64,000 bases of DNA from Chimonanthus salicifolius. Lineage: Eukaryota; Streptophyta; Magnoliopsida; Laurales; Calycanthaceae. Positions 1-12,709 of this stretch are shown in pieces. The stretch's first letter is position 1. Every line of letters begins with the position of its first letter. The stretch covers positions 26,577,175-26,641,174 of the forward strand of contig CM023540.1 of the NCBI GenBank assembly GCA_013350335.1, read 5' to 3'. Position numbers and translations under genes: made by a program. Under the pieces are notes generated by a model. The model searched no databases, was not told where the DNA came from, and was given only the letters and a program-made list of their open reading frames with translations.

Positions 1-775
1 AAAAATGTATGATAAGTGTTCCTATCAACCAACCGAATGATGCTAAATGTTTCATTCCATTAAGTACACAAACTATGGAGTCTTTGACAAGTGTCATTTA
101 TTGAGTAATATAAAATATCTTATACAGTAGTTAATCATATTTATTTTTTCGGACTATACTAAAATAACCGATATTAAAATATCTGGTTTTTTAATAAAAA
201 TAAAACCCACTACTCAATTATTTGAGAGTAAAATTGCTTTTCAATTGAATATTACACAAACGGAAAGTATTCCTTTTAAAGTTAAAATTTACTAGCAATA
301 ATGTTATAATAATAATTAATGAAAGTTGACTCGTTAATTAAGAACCTTTATGAAATTCAATAGATTTTAAATTCAAATTACTTTCAATATAAAAAGATTA
401 AATATTAGAAGATCTTGATCTTAAAAAAATATTATTATGATAATAATATTTATTATTTGACTTGTATAGCCAATATAACGTAGATAAAAATAAAATTGAT
501 TTCAGTGGACTACACTAGATGCACGTGATTCGATATTTATTATTTAATGTTTGATGTCGAAATGTTATTAGCTCTTAGATTTTTTTTCAATAGGTGAGAT
601 GCGTGTACTATTCTTAGACTTGAAATAGGGACACGTGTAATAAAAATAAAACCAGTATTTTATCCAGGAAAAATCTTAGACGCCCATTTATTAGCTAAAA
701 TTATCAGAGGCGGCAAACAGCCAAACAAAATCCCGTGGCGCCAATAAAGCAGAAATGCTTAATATCTCGTTTTCG
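1..775. other. Intergenic, no gene seen
   Basis: AT-rich sequence with many homopolymer runs and no open frame worth reporting. The last 100 bases become more GC-rich and contain a CCAAT pentamer near 741, consistent with the upstream promoter of the candidate gene at 981. No transposon termini were recognised. Confidence 0.6.
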
Positions 776-777
776 CG

Positions 778-785
778 GTATATAG
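778..785 (+). promoter_or_regulatory. Probable TATA box of the gene at 981
   Basis: GTATATAG is preceded by a GC-richer stretch with a CCAAT motif about 40 bases upstream and followed by a purine-rich leader. It lies about 200 bases before the ATG at 981, which leaves a leader of roughly 170 bases. Position and composition are seen directly; function is inferred. Confidence 0.4.
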
Positions 786-980
786 GAAAGAGAGAGAAAA
801 AAAAAAAAATCTAAAAATCCAAACCGCTGTTCAGCATTACCCTCCTCACTATTTTTCTCGGATGACGACAAGCGTTTCTTCGTCTTTATAAACTCATCAA
901 ATAATCAAAACCAAGTCACGGATTTCTCCCTTGTATTTAAAAAGAGAAAGTGCCATTTGAGCTGAGCTCCGAGTTTCGAA

Positions 981-1397
981 ATGACTACTGTTGAAGGAAA
1001 GAGGAGAAAGAGAAACAGAGTTGAAGGCGAAGCTTTTCATGTACAAGAGATGCCACCTCCCAAAGCGCCTAAATTTCTGGAAAGCATAGGAAAGGTTGCT
1101 GGGGTAGCGGCGGAGAAAGGAAAGGAAGCTGGCATGGAGGAGGAAGAGGGAGACGGCAAGAGGGCAGTCGTGGAATCTGCCGCAGATGTGGGGAATCCGG
1201 CGGAGATGAATGTGGGATGGTGGGATCTTGGCGTGGAATGGCCGTGTATGTCCAACTTGCACGAGCAGCTCTTGTTTGGGTTGGGTTGGTTTCCATTTAT
1301 GGAAGATGGATTCGATGATTTCGTTGCCCAGAATGAGCTTGTTTGGGACGTGGATCTCTGGCAGCTCAGAGACATCCACGAAATCCCAAATCAATGA
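981..1397 (+). CDS. Candidate single-exon gene, small charged protein of unknown function
   Basis: Open frame of 138 residues from an ATG in a reasonable plant context (gaaATGAC). I do not recognise the family. The N-terminus is strongly basic (KRRKRNR at residues 7-13), a possible nuclear localisation signal. A Lys/Glu-rich segment with EEEEGD follows around residues 53-58. The C-terminal half is rich in aromatic and acidic residues, with repeated Trp (WWDLG, LGWFPF, WDVDLW). The frame is more GC-rich than its flanks, and a TATA-like box lies 200 bases upstream, which is why I prefer it to the longer overlapping frame on the other strand (897-1427). A CT-rich region and AT-rich sequence suited to a 3' UTR follow the stop. 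It could be a small nuclear regulator, but that is only inference from composition. Transcript data would settle whether it is a gene. Confidence 0.45.
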   Translation: MTTVEGKRRKRNRVEGEAFHVQEMPPPKAPKFLESIGKVAGVAAEKGKEAGMEEEEGDGKRAVVESAADVGNPAEMNVGWWDLGVEWPCMSNLHEQLLFGLGWFPFMEDGFDDFVAQNELVWDVDLWQLRDIHEIPNQ

Positions 1398-4300
1398 AAT
1401 TAAGTGTAATGGAAAGAGAAGAATCAATAGATTTTATTTTCTTACTTTTAATCGTAGAAGAAGATGGTAAGACATTGTAGAAGACAATGAATTGCTAGTG
1501 AAAGAGGACTTGCCTTCTCTCTCTCTCTCTCTTCTTATCTGTAAAGGCTTTTTCTATTCTTTTCAGTGCTGTGGTTGGATGGTAAATTTCATTGGTTTTG
1601 TTGGATATGTTTGTATAGCCATTGGAGCAGGAAATGCAATTTGGGGTGATGGGTCCAATTTTATCGAAGAAATAATTCGATTGTGACTAATTTTAAAAGG
1701 AAAATTCAATATTTGCCTTTCTTTTTTGGAAACCATTCAATTTCTATAACTGTGAGCTATGATAGAAGGAAGGAAAACCGTGGAAGAGACGGTAGCTGGG
1801 GATATTTTGATGGAGGGTCCAATTGCAGTTGTCCTTCTATTCTCATCATATTCTCTCTAAATATCAGTTTTACGCTCAACTGAGTAAACAGTTGTGGAGA
1901 TGGAATAATTTACTTTAATTTTTTTTTGGTATTTTGAAAAATATAATTTTGGTACCCAAGTAGGAACAAAAAATTTCAGCAACTTTTTGATTGGTAATTT
2001 TGAAATTTGGTCAAAAGTTTTCCGTTAATATATCTACAAGTTACTGAATTTGGGCTAACTCAAGAATAAATAAAGTTGGCTTAATATTTGCAACTGTATA
2101 CACTATTCAGATCTTGGCTGAAATTCATATCTGAAATCTTGAGATAAGCAATTATAAATAATATGAACACATTTGGTTCATGTTTTAGCTATTTAATGTT
2201 TTTTTTCTAATAATCTTTGGGCTTCGAAGGATTACATAAAACTCTTAAAGATTACAGAAAGTGTTTAAAACTTTAAATCTTCAAAATTCCTGAGAAATAG
2301 AGGAAAAAGTGGTTTACGTTTTATATTTTAAAAATAAAATATTCTTGCATGTGAAATTTTGTTCCAAAAAAATACAAAAAATTCCCAGCAAAAAATGAAC
2401 AGAGAAAATGAAAAAGAATTCGTCTTATCTTGTGTATTTAAGAATTTTTGATTTGATATAAACCACATTGTTTAGAGGTATTATGTGAGCAAAATCTCCA
2501 AAATGAATGAAATTAGAAATTTAAAAAATTAAAAAAAAAATAAATCTTTAATTTGGATCACTTTTATTTTTTAGAATTTCTATATGGAAAACCATGGGAC
2601 ATCTAGTAAAACCTCTTGATACATCTAGATTAGACCATAGAGACTCCAACCCACAAGTAAGGGGCAAGTCACATTTAGATTAATTTTTTTTAAAATGAGT
2701 GAAATTTTAATTTTTAAAATTATGAAAAATTCATTTATTCTAGCTTATGTTTTAGACATACTCAATAAATATTTTAAATTATTTGTGAAATAATAGTCTA
2801 ACACACTTCTATAGATTTTAGAAAGTTAAAAAAATAACTAATATAGGTAAATTTTAAAATGTTTTAAAAACTTTAGCTTAGCTACACAGAGTCAATGAGT
2901 CCCTTTGAAATGAGTGGCATTTATGTAATTATATTTAATTACAAGGGTCACTTCTAAATAAATGGAGCATCTCTCAGGGGATAACTCCACCCAGTGTCTA
3001 GAATTTCACTTTCAAGCCGTGCTGATTGGGCTGTCTCGTGATGTCAAAACATTGACTAGCTTTTCTTAAATATAAAGTGAGTTGTGCTGGTGGGACTTCA
3101 ATGAACAAGACTTATAACGGTTGGATTCGTTTTTTTCCTATTTTTTATTTTTTTAATAATAAAATATATTATAATTTTTATTATAAAAAATATAAAATAG
3201 TTTAGACAACACAGAGTGGATTTTTAATATTTAAACCATTATATAACTGGGCTTTGCTTTGGGCTTAATATTCGGGCTCAAAATTTTACAGTCCTGGCCC
3301 AATTTTTATCCCTTTATGAAGTAGTATAACATTATATTTAATAAATAGATATTTCAATTATTAGCATGGCATTTGAGACAGACATATGATGGAGGGCCCC
3401 AACAGAGGAGGGAGGGTGATCGATTACAGTTGTTAAATAGCAGAATGAAATGGTACAAGGAACATGGAAAGTTGGTGAACTTGATCAACTGATGATCTGT
3501 TTTTCCGAGAGAGGAAGTGAAGGAGACGTGGTTGGATAGAGATGGGGTCCGTCTATTGACCAGCTGGGCTCTTCTACCTTTACGTGCCCATTTGCCATAA
3601 CTTGTCTCTTTCGTTTGGACCCTCCTCATATGGGTATAATAAACTTGTTAAAATGCACTAAACTACCAATGAAAAATATTTTATCTTTACAACGAAAATT
3701 GCTCTTAGATAAAATTTTAGCAAAAATTCTAAACTGTGGAAAAAAAGATCCATTTCTTTTAAAAAGTGAAAAATGTCATCTCTCCTTTATTCTTCTTTCA
3801 GTTAAAACATTCTCAGTCTAATTCCACGAAATCTGTAGCGAAAGCAAAAAAAAAAAAATTGAAAAAAGTAGAATATTATCTTCATAGAAATTCAATCATA
3901 ACATATGTAAGTAAAAAAATGAAAATAGATTTAGCTGCAAATTTGTTCTACTTAACGACTTGTGCCAGATAAAGCTTTTAAAAAAAGATTAATTAAGACA
4001 GATTAAGGATTTCAACTAAAATAAAGATAATTATGAAAAAAACAATAAAGTTACTTGATTTTTGAATTTTGAACTTTCTCTACATGGTAAAATGCGAACT
4101 GTACATACTGAGGAGTGAAGCTATGGACGAAACAACCAATGGTGAGCTGTAAAACATGTTCTTGTGTTGGCAACAGATGGGTGCACCAATTAAAATGGGT
4201 TTGACATCGCATTTAATAAATTCTAGGCTGTCTTATGAAGTTTTACGTAGTTCTTATCAGTAATACATTCATTAAAAATGTATATTTCTTAATATATCAA

Positions 4301-7300
4301 CCTATAAAAAATCATTTTGGTTTAATCTAAATACAACTTCAAAATTGATTTATTTAAATTATTTTTAATTTTTAGACTATATGGCCTTCAATAATATTCA
4401 TTGATTGCCTCAATAAAAATGATTTTTTGATAGACTTCGTAGTGGGAAAAAAAAAAAAAAACATTTTCAATACATGTATCATATCCTCAAGTCTATGCGT
4501 GCAAGATAATAATACCGTGCGCATCATTGTGAGAATGATGGGCCTTCTACAAATTGGTCAATTTGTAAGATTTTTTAATTCTTTTAAAAAGGAAGAGATT
4601 TTAAAATCTCCAGTAAAATCCAAAGCAGTACACTTGAGGCATCCATAATGAGGGCTTGGATGCCTATAGAAGGGCATTAATTGGTGATTTTCCAATTTAA
4701 AGTGAGTGAAACTTATTTTCTAGATCATTAAAAAATTATATAAGTGAAATTACATCAAAAGAGATTTTCAATTTATTTTTTAATGATTGATTAGATTTCA
4801 CTCAAAAACAGGAAAGCTGTAACAACATACAGACAATAAACACACAGTCGGCAAGAGAACCCACAAGGTCCCAACAGAGGACAAGATAACTCAACCACAC
4901 CCCCATAAAAGATTTCTAAGAATCATTTTACTCAAGTATGAGAACTTCTTTTACAGTGAACCTTTGAGATTGATGCATTAGAGACAATCAAATCAAGCCT
5001 ATTTTCTTAAAAAAACAGATTTTCTTCTAAAAACATTCTTAGTGGCTAAATTTTTCCATTAATTTTTGTGAATTCTTTAATTTATTCCATTAAAATCACA
5101 ATTTTCATATATACAATAACTACTAGAAAATATTAAAAAAAAGGTACAAATATTAGAAAGAGTTATCTAAATCAAACTTTATCTGAAAAATAGACATCCC
5201 ATGACTCTGAGAAAACGGCAGGATTATCTTTACAAGTAATTTACAACCCATACCGGATATCTGACTTGTTAAGAGAAGGCAAAAGAAGGCGTGCTCTTTC
5301 TTCTCTGTTGATCTTATCCTATAATTATATTAGACTTTCAAAGATTCACAAAAGAATTAGAAAATTCAACAAAATTACTTGATTTTGGATGACATCAAGT
5401 GCAAACCGCACAGAAAAAGCAAAGGGTCGGGCCCACACTATATATTCAATACTTGCTCAGGTCAATCGATTAATATATTATTGATATTCATTGATAACTT
5501 AGTATGATAGCTATTAATTTAAGATAGAGACGTTGAGTTAGATAAATTTAAAATGAATACAATAAAGGTATAATTTTCTTACTCCATCATTTCTTAAAAT
5601 TTTGACATATTAATTAAGAACCTAATATGTTTCAATTAAAATGGGTTTGATAATTGTTTGACAAACAAACCCTACTTAATAATAGACTTGTGACTAATTT
5701 ATATAGTCAGTCTTAAACAATAAAACAAAGGAGCATGTTTTAGAAGGATTTTAGGATTTGGTCGTTTTCATTCAAAATTTAAGGTTATTTTTAGCATTGC
5801 CGACAATAAATAATATTTGTACGGTGAGGTTAGGTATTACTATTTTAGGTCTTGATTTTTCTCTTTTTATAGCAGGCGATAGCGAAGATACATAAGGGAC
5901 TATCGACAAATGACAGGTAACAATGTGACGTATATCCAATTACGGATATTGGATTCCATGGCTGCAAGCTTTGCTTTTCAAATGAAGACATTGGCAAATG
6001 GGCCTACCTTATTTTAGAGGTAAAGAAATTGTGGAGATTGAATGGTCACTGTAACTTGTGAGACGAGTTGTTAAAGGTGGTGGGGAAGGCCTAACCAGTG
6101 ACCCAATAATTCCTTGGGCTCGTCTGACATTCACGGTGGGGAAAGGTTGAGGCCACTCTAATTTCTAGAAGATAATTTTCATCACAATTTTGAGTGTCTA
6201 AATCATAGTTTGTAAAAAATTATAAAGCAGTTGAAGATAATTTTCCCTTCTCTTATCTTAGCCAGCTAGCTCTTATACTTGGTGGGCCTGAAAATCAGGT
6301 CTGTATCTGGTTGTTGGGTCTAAGCTATTGACAATCACCAGCCGTCCCAGAGCACTGAAATCAGGATGCACAATCCAGCCGTGATGCTCTACCAGCGGAG
6401 CTGCTGAGTTTCAGCTGACAAATCATGAGAGAAATCATCAAGCTCCATCCAGCAAAGATGCTGTCTTCTAGCCAAAAAATCCTCCATTATTTCTCATCTT
6501 ATTTAGTCCTTTCTCTTTATATATACAGTAGGTTGTACCATCGAGAGAATAGACAAGGACATTGTAAAAATATAGTGAAAAAATCAACATATATCTGGTA
6601 ATTCAAATGTATAAAACCATAGACAGTGTCCATAAAATGTTTTATACTAGCCCATACACAGAAATTACTATACAAATAGATGGAGAATCCAATAAAATAT
6701 TTATTAATATTCTAAATTTCTAATATTGGCGAACATTTGAATCTCAAGAATGAAATACCATGAAGTCTCACTAAGATGGGATCAATTGACATGAACTTAA
6801 TCCGGACATGTTAAACGATCCTTCAAGTCTTCAACAAATTAAAAGTTCTCCAATAAAATTTGGGTGTTGGAAAAATACTCCTTAAGATTAATGTTTTCAC
6901 CTTCAATTCCACATCCATCGTATGTTTACTTCATCAGGACCAAAGGTGGTTTAGATTAGGGTTTAAAACACAGCACCTTATGGGATCCAATTTTTCAAAA
7001 ATCTAGTGTTAAATGCATGTTCAATTCAGAAAACTATTCATGTCCAATTCATGAACTTCCCATGCATTTTTTAATTGAAACCGACCACTGATTGGCCATA
7101 TCTTAAAATCTTATAGAATGGAGATTCTAGTAACTTGGGCCAGGCCCAACTCAAGCGTAAGATTAGAACAGGCTTGATTTGGTCGCAGTCTCAGGACTCC
7201 AATACTGTATACGATTCGAACTAAATTCAATAATGGCTGGTCCTCAGTTCAACATGAACCTTGTGTCCTAACCCGACTGGTTCCGACCCAACTCATGTCA

Positions 7301-8123
7301 CTTCTCTTTGGGCTTGAGTTGGGCTATGTTGGACTTAATTGGGTTCTGTTGATGTTATGTTGGGTTAAGCTTGAATTGACCGAAAATTCAACTTAACCCG
7401 CCAGAGTTGCAGGCATAATTCTAGCCTTTCAGTTAGGTGAATTGTCAACAATTTTTTTTGTTCATTCCTTAATCATCCCTTTAACTTTTTAAACATAATT
7501 TTTTTGATGATTCCCACTCTACCCCAAAAGGCCACTCTCTGTACGAGTTAATTTCATCAGATTGTTTTTTTTTTTTAACTCCAACAGTTCATGAGCTAAC
7601 ATATAAAAGGTCATCTCTTAAAACCTTTCCCAAATTCAGCCGATTCAACCTGTATGATCTGACATGAATCCGTTTTCAATTTGGGCACCGGCCACTTTCA
7701 CTGAGATGGGCACGGGACCATTGTGCTTTTTTATCATAATAAATTGATAATATTCTAATTTTGTCCTTTCATTTTCCAATTGATTGAGATAAAATAAAAT
7801 GAAAAATTGATCTCAATACTTCATCTCAATAAACAAGCCTAAATTTCATGTCCACAGGCCTTACGCAAAGCAGAAAGAAAGCCCAGCAGCCCTGAGATGC
7901 TTCTGAGCCTCAGAAGCAGAGGCCCAGCATGTAGAAATTTAGAAAAGCTTGGTCCCTATTCATGTAGAACCCATGAAGAATATTCAACAATTTCCATGAG
8001 CAGATGCAGACTGTTGAGTCTTATCCAATTTGGCAACTTGGAAGCATGTTTTGTCATATAGCAGTGCTGATGCAACAAGTACACGATTCAATGTTTTTAA
8101 ATCTTTTCTTAATGGGCCTACCA
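1398..8123. other. Long intergenic stretch, no gene recognised
   Basis: About 6.7 kb of AT-rich DNA. The first 300 bases probably hold the 3' UTR of the upstream gene and include a short CT repeat at 1518-1532. The rest contains only short spurious frames in low-complexity sequence. A tRNA-like D-arm fragment lies near 6385-6410 on the minus strand but does not fold as a tRNA. I saw no clear transposon boundaries, though the density of decayed repeats elsewhere makes old ones likely here. Confidence 0.5.
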
Positions 8124-8124
8124 G

Positions 8125-8162
<38 letters not shown>

Positions 8163-8166
8163 TCTC
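8124..8166. repeat. (TC)n microsatellite
   Basis: About 21 TC dinucleotides with a single G interruption near 8150. The short frames predicted here on both strands are artefacts of this repeat. Confidence 0.95.
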
Positions 8167-10033
8167 CATTTTCTTTTTTCATTATTGTTATGGTAGATTG
8201 CTTATAAAATAAGATTAAGTGAAGTTGAGAATTGAATTAAAATAATAAAAAAACACTATCAGTTGTCGAACTGAAATATTGAAATCGCTGATTAAAATTA
8301 AATTCATTAAATTTTATTTTTGTCTGCAGTACAATGCTTCTTCATAAGTTCATATATAAAAAAAAAGTTCCACCTTTCGTACTGCAGTGAGCAGTGTACA
8401 TGTACTGAGAGCTTGCACATGTATGGGACTCTGCATGGACCAACTTTGTACTTTAAGAAAAATAACTCTACAATATAAATAGAAATTGTAGATCAGACAC
8501 GAATATTAACTAGGTTGATCGATTTCTAATTTTCCTCAATGAAATTGGTAGCAGGTTATGAATAGTTTATCATAAAAAAATAGATAGTGAATGCCATCTT
8601 TTTTATAATATGAATATTCTCGTTTTATATTGGAGGTGACACTAATCCCACAGGAAATCACCCTCAAATTTTGTGTATCAGATAAATCCGAGACTAGTCG
8701 ATTATAAAACCTATAATTTAATCTTAGAAGTTTAGAGCAACTGAGCTATCCATACAAGTTCGCTAATATCATCTTTACTATTGCCTTTTGTTAAAGAGTT
8801 TCTAAGTAGAGTCCATAAACTGCAAATTTACCTAATATGAACAACTTACTGTATTTTGGATTTTGGATTTTTGGCTTAACCACAGGGCCTGGATAACTCA
8901 AATGGCCGATCTTAGAAAACTTTTGATCGAGTCTTTTTGGTAACCCAGATTGCTCGTTATAAGCCCAAATGATTGGACAGACCGCAAATAGTGGATTGTA
9001 TTTGTCTCAGGTCCATGAGACCCTTATCCCCATCTAATTTTATTTATTTTAGTAACAAGTGTTTAGCATCAGCTCGATTCAAGCTCTACTTCCACTCATT
9101 TTCATTGAAGTTTTATATTTGAGGTATATTAGAAAAGGCTCTTCTAAATAAACCTAATACAAAACTAACTTCTTAAATGACTCTCCACCGCATCTAATTC
9201 AGTGTATTGCATATATTAGATTGAACTTGGGTTTCTATTATTAAATCCATTACATATTTTTTATAAATAAATTTTAGTTAGAAATAATCTATTTAATAGA
9301 TAACTCAAAAACCTTAAAATTATAACAATGAGTCTAGAATCATACTTTTGCAGAGTGCAGATGTATCAACCAACATGAATATGGTTCATATTCGTTGATT
9401 CTTTTCCGCATCAAGCCATCAACTGACTTTTAGAATCCTTGATCGGGTTGTTGGAATCCAAAGATTCTTCACAATCAAGGAGCTAACCATCAGTGATAAT
9501 AAAGTGCTGGATTTTCATCATCAGCTGAGGGTTTTTATTGGATGAATTGAAGTTCCTCAAAATAACTAGCAATAAAAGATAAAAGAAACTCCTCTTTTTT
9601 TTATTCTACCTTTCATATTTGTAATTATCTTTTTATATATAATAAAATCCAGTTCTCTCCTTAATTTACAAAGAAGATACTCCATTATTTTTAATGGTAT
9701 AGAGCTGCTAGATCCTGAATTTTTCCTCTGTTGATTTTCGTTGGTGAGAGAGAAACCCATCTTCAATACTTTCTTCCTCTCCCTCTGCTGGTTGAGGCAA
9801 AAAAAAACCAATAGAGAGAGGAACCTACAGTTTCATAATCCTTCTCTCAGTATTGATTCTTGTTGCTTCTTATAATAAAAAAAATTCTCTCCCAGTCTCT
9901 CTTCAATTTACAAAGAAGACACTTCATTATTTTCACACGTAAAAACGCAGGTGGTGTCGCTATTATTTTCATATAAGATATGTGTTCACTTCACTGTACT
10001 ATGCATTTGAGTGAATCTTTCTCATAATTTATA
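8167..10033. other. Intergenic, weak direct repeat only
   Basis: No gene seen. Two similar stretches, about 9640-9690 and 9880-9935, share the segment AATTTACAAAGAAGA and neighbouring CT-rich sequence about 250 bases apart. This may be an old duplication or a pair of decayed terminal repeats, but no element boundary could be found. Confidence 0.4.
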
Positions 10034-10221
10034 TTTCCTCTATTCCAAATTAATAGTTATATATAAATTTTGAAATTATTTTAAATAGTTATTTCATTTA
10101 TATTAGAGTATTAATAAAGTGTATTGAAAATACATGAGATCATATAAAATACTAGTTTTATATGTAAAATTTTTTAAAAAATATAAATCTATCAAATGGG
10201 ACAATTAAAATAAGATGAAAG
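10034..10221. mobile_element. Stowaway-like MITE, copy A
   Basis: A 188-bp element flanked by TA on both sides (10032-10033 and 10222-10223), as expected for Stowaway/Tc1-mariner MITEs. It shares a central block (TATTTCATTTATATTAGAGT, then GTATTGAAAATACATGAGAT) with copies at 17878, 28015 and 40544. Its terminal inverted repeats, TTTCCTCTATTCC and the complement at the right end, are decayed relative to the CTCCCTC consensus. It encodes no protein. Confidence 0.7.
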
Positions 10222-11361
10222 TAGTAATAAATAAAAATTGAAAGGTGATGATCGTACCATTCGCATGTTTGGGCCCGCATGTGCCTCACTATATAATCTA
10301 CATTAAGTCTGACGCGTAAGCCAGTACTTACCCCCACATTCATCCACACAACTTGTCAACGACTTAAAAGAACCATTTATAAGCATTTACAATTCTCCCA
10401 TTGGTTGCCTTCCTGTAGTGGGCCACTGCTGATTTTACTTTTGCAAACTGCCGCCCAACTATCTTCTCTCAGGTTGTTTGGAATTTGGTATCATACAATT
10501 TGTTCCAATAACTTGAAGACGTGTGGCCTACCTGCTTTTAAGTGTACGGTGAGGGATGGGACCCAAAACTCCAACGGAGGAGAGAGCGTATAAAGGTTAG
10601 GTCCACAAATCACATGCAAAGAGTGACAGCTGAACATGGGCCTTGTGGGCATGTCAGTGGCTGTCTGGGCCTAATAAGGACATCAATGCTATGTTGGATT
10701 GGGCCCACAACATGACCCATCTTGTAAGTGGTACTGTGGATCCCACTGAGTCACACTTAGTAGTACTTTCTTACATTACATAATAATTAATTAGATATAT
10801 AGTACCATAATACTATAATAGACAGAAGAGAAGCGGACGGTTAAGGGTTACAGCCAGCCCAGCCCAGCCCAGCCCATTGACAGCTCTGAGGCCGAGGCAA
10901 CTTTTGCTCCTAGGGAAGGGGAAGGGTCATTGCCAGGCTGTATTCTGCAAGCAAGTGAGAGATTTCTGAACCAACCTTCCCGTCCTTCGCAACAAACCAA
11001 AACCCTCTTCTCTTCTAGAAGTAGAAGATGCTTTCTTTCTTTTTCGATTTTTGATAAAGGCCCCTCCTGTTTCTTAATGTATAAACAGGTCCATTCTCAC
11101 TATTGTTATGGAACTATCCAAAATACTTTACATAGTATCACTATCAAACATGATATTCTTTGAAAGTTAGATGAATAAAGAGTGAAATACATAGAAAATA
11201 TATAAATAAAGAGGGTTGTCGTATTTAAATGATATTTTTAAGTATTTGTGATGTATGTCACACTTACCATGCAACTTTTTAAAATATAAAAAAAGTTGAA
11301 GTTGACGAAGACGTTAAATGAATATACCCTACAACTTTATCCTAGGTAAGGATTGAAAGAT
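10222..11361. other. Intergenic, no gene seen
   Basis: Contains short frames without recognisable products. The part from 10390 to 11000 is somewhat more GC-rich and could hold an old gene fragment or promoter, but no domain or splice structure supports this. Confidence 0.4.
10856..10875 (+). repeat. (AGCCC)4 minisatellite
   Basis: Four perfect copies of AGCCC in a locally GC-rich patch. Confidence 0.9.
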
Positions 11362-11536
11362 AGAAATGGGCGATATTTGATATTCATCGATATATTGACC
11401 GTGAAATTATTATTTTTTTTATATTTAAAACCAATGATAGCATACGATATCAACTGATATATATCACATATCACTCAATATCATTCGAATATAGGTCGAC
11501 ATTTATTATATCGGCCGATATATATAGGTTTTATCT
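11362..11536. mobile_element. Decayed hAT-like MITE of the ATCGGCCGAT family
   Basis: About 175 bp containing repeated variants of the family palindrome: ATTCATCGATATAT, ACGATATCAACTGATATAT and a clean TATCGGCCGATATAT near the right end. Its length matches the 170-173 bp members at 20772 and 46482. The termini are too decayed to find a target duplication, so the limits are approximate. Confidence 0.5.
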
Positions 11537-12192
11537 TCTCTAATCTTAGTTACATTTAAAAATAATTTTAATTTAATTTAATAGATAGTTACCATTTCAT
11601 AAGAATTATTATTTATTTAATTAAAATAAAATAGTAGAAATGTTTTTTATAAAAATAAAATTGTCTTAACCACTTTTCTTATCAAATATTTGAATGTAAA
11701 TTTGTCCAAACCTTTTGATGAATTATATATTAAAAAAAAAAGAATTAGAATAGATGAATGTGAAATATTATAAGTGGAAGATGGATGACAGTGGACTGCG
11801 GTGAGCCGGCGAACGTGAGAATTGATAAAAAAAAACAGAAGAAAAAAAAAGTGCTGTTTGTAATTAGAGTAACATGTAGATGGTCTCCACAAATTTTCAA
11901 TTAAAGAAATATAAAAGGGATCTGTTTACCATGTTGTTCAGGTTTTGAATATTATAAAAATAAAAGGTAAATATCTACTCGGCCTACTCTCTAACGTGAT
12001 TTTTTTTGTTCCCAAACGTCACTCAACATGGGTGGGCCCCACCACGTATCCCTCCTCTCTGATAATAATTTGATTTTGGTACAAATTCCCAACAACAAAT
12101 TAAAAAAAGTTTGTCCGACTCCACAGTCAAATACAAAATGAGGAGAGAGGAATCAGGAAATCGGGAGATCTGATCCGGGGCGTTGATCAAGC
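11537..12192. other. Intergenic, no gene seen
   Basis: AT-rich sequence between two transposon copies. The short minus-strand frame at 11647-11892 has no recognisable features. Confidence 0.5.
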
Positions 12193-12709
12193 TAGGGTGC
12201 AAATATCGGCCGATACATATTATATCGGCCGATATGTATCGATTTTTTCAAACCCATACATATCGGCTGATACGATATGTATCGGCCGTACAGTAGTAAT
12301 ATCGGCCGATATGGCCGATATTTGGACCGAAATATCGGTCCCAATATCGGCCGATATTCATAAATATCGGTATTTAAATTTTTTTTTTTTTTAAACACCG
12401 ATACGGTTTTTACACGGTTTTCCCCGGTTTTTGCGGTTTTTTGCGATTCGCCACGGTTCAACACGGTTCGTCAGAATACGGCTTTCACGGTTTTTTGCAG
12501 TTTTTAACGGTTTTTTGCTGTTCGCCACGGTTCGTCACGATTCGTCAGGATACGGCTTTCACGGTTTTTTCGCGGTTTTTCTCGGTTCGTTACGGTTTTT
12601 TGCGGTTTTTTCACGGTTCCGATATCGGAGGAGAGAGAAAATGTCGATATCGGGAGGAGAGATAAAAATATCGGCCCATATATCGTTTCGGCCGTTTTTT
12701 AAATCCCTG
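12193..12709. mobile_element. Non-autonomous hAT-like element with ATCGGCCGAT palindromes
   Basis: A 517-bp element. The left end TAGGGTGCAAATATCGGCCG and the right end (complement begins CAGGGATTTAAAAAACGGCC) are related to the termini of the element at 53669. The flanking octamers GATCAAGC (12185-12192) and GATCAGAG (12710-12717) agree at 5 of 8 positions, suggesting a decayed 8-bp hAT target duplication. The left 180 bp carries at least five copies of the TATCGGCCGATA palindrome. The middle, about 12400-12620, is a degenerate array of ACGGTTTTTTGCGG-like units. It encodes no protein: the apparent frames on both strands follow from the palindromes. Confidence 0.65.
12397..12620 (+). repeat. 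Degenerate ACGGTTTTT minisatellite inside the hAT-like element
   Basis: Irregular tandem units built on ACGGTTTTTTGCGG and CGCCACGGTTCGTCA, including two longer repeats containing CGTCAGRATACGGCTTTCAC at about 12470 and 12544. The array lies wholly within the element at 12193-12709, a typical place for subterminal repeats. Confidence 0.7.

Noticed and set aside
897..1427. 176-codon frame on the minus strand, longer than the plus-strand frame it overlaps
   Set aside because: No promoter or domain supports it. Its composition is what the complement of a Lys/Glu-rich coding sequence gives, and the plus-strand frame has a TATA box upstream.
6350..6415. Minus-strand tRNA-like sequence with a D-arm (AGCTCCGCTGGTAGAGC)
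   Set aside because: The anticodon and T arms do not form proper stems and there is no GGTTCGAAT-type T loop, so it is not a tRNA gene. A tRNA-derived SINE is possible but unsupported.
7110..7430. CCCAAC- and GGGTT-rich stretch that might be a hAT MITE like the one at 15096
   Set aside because: No inverted ends or 8-bp duplication could be found.
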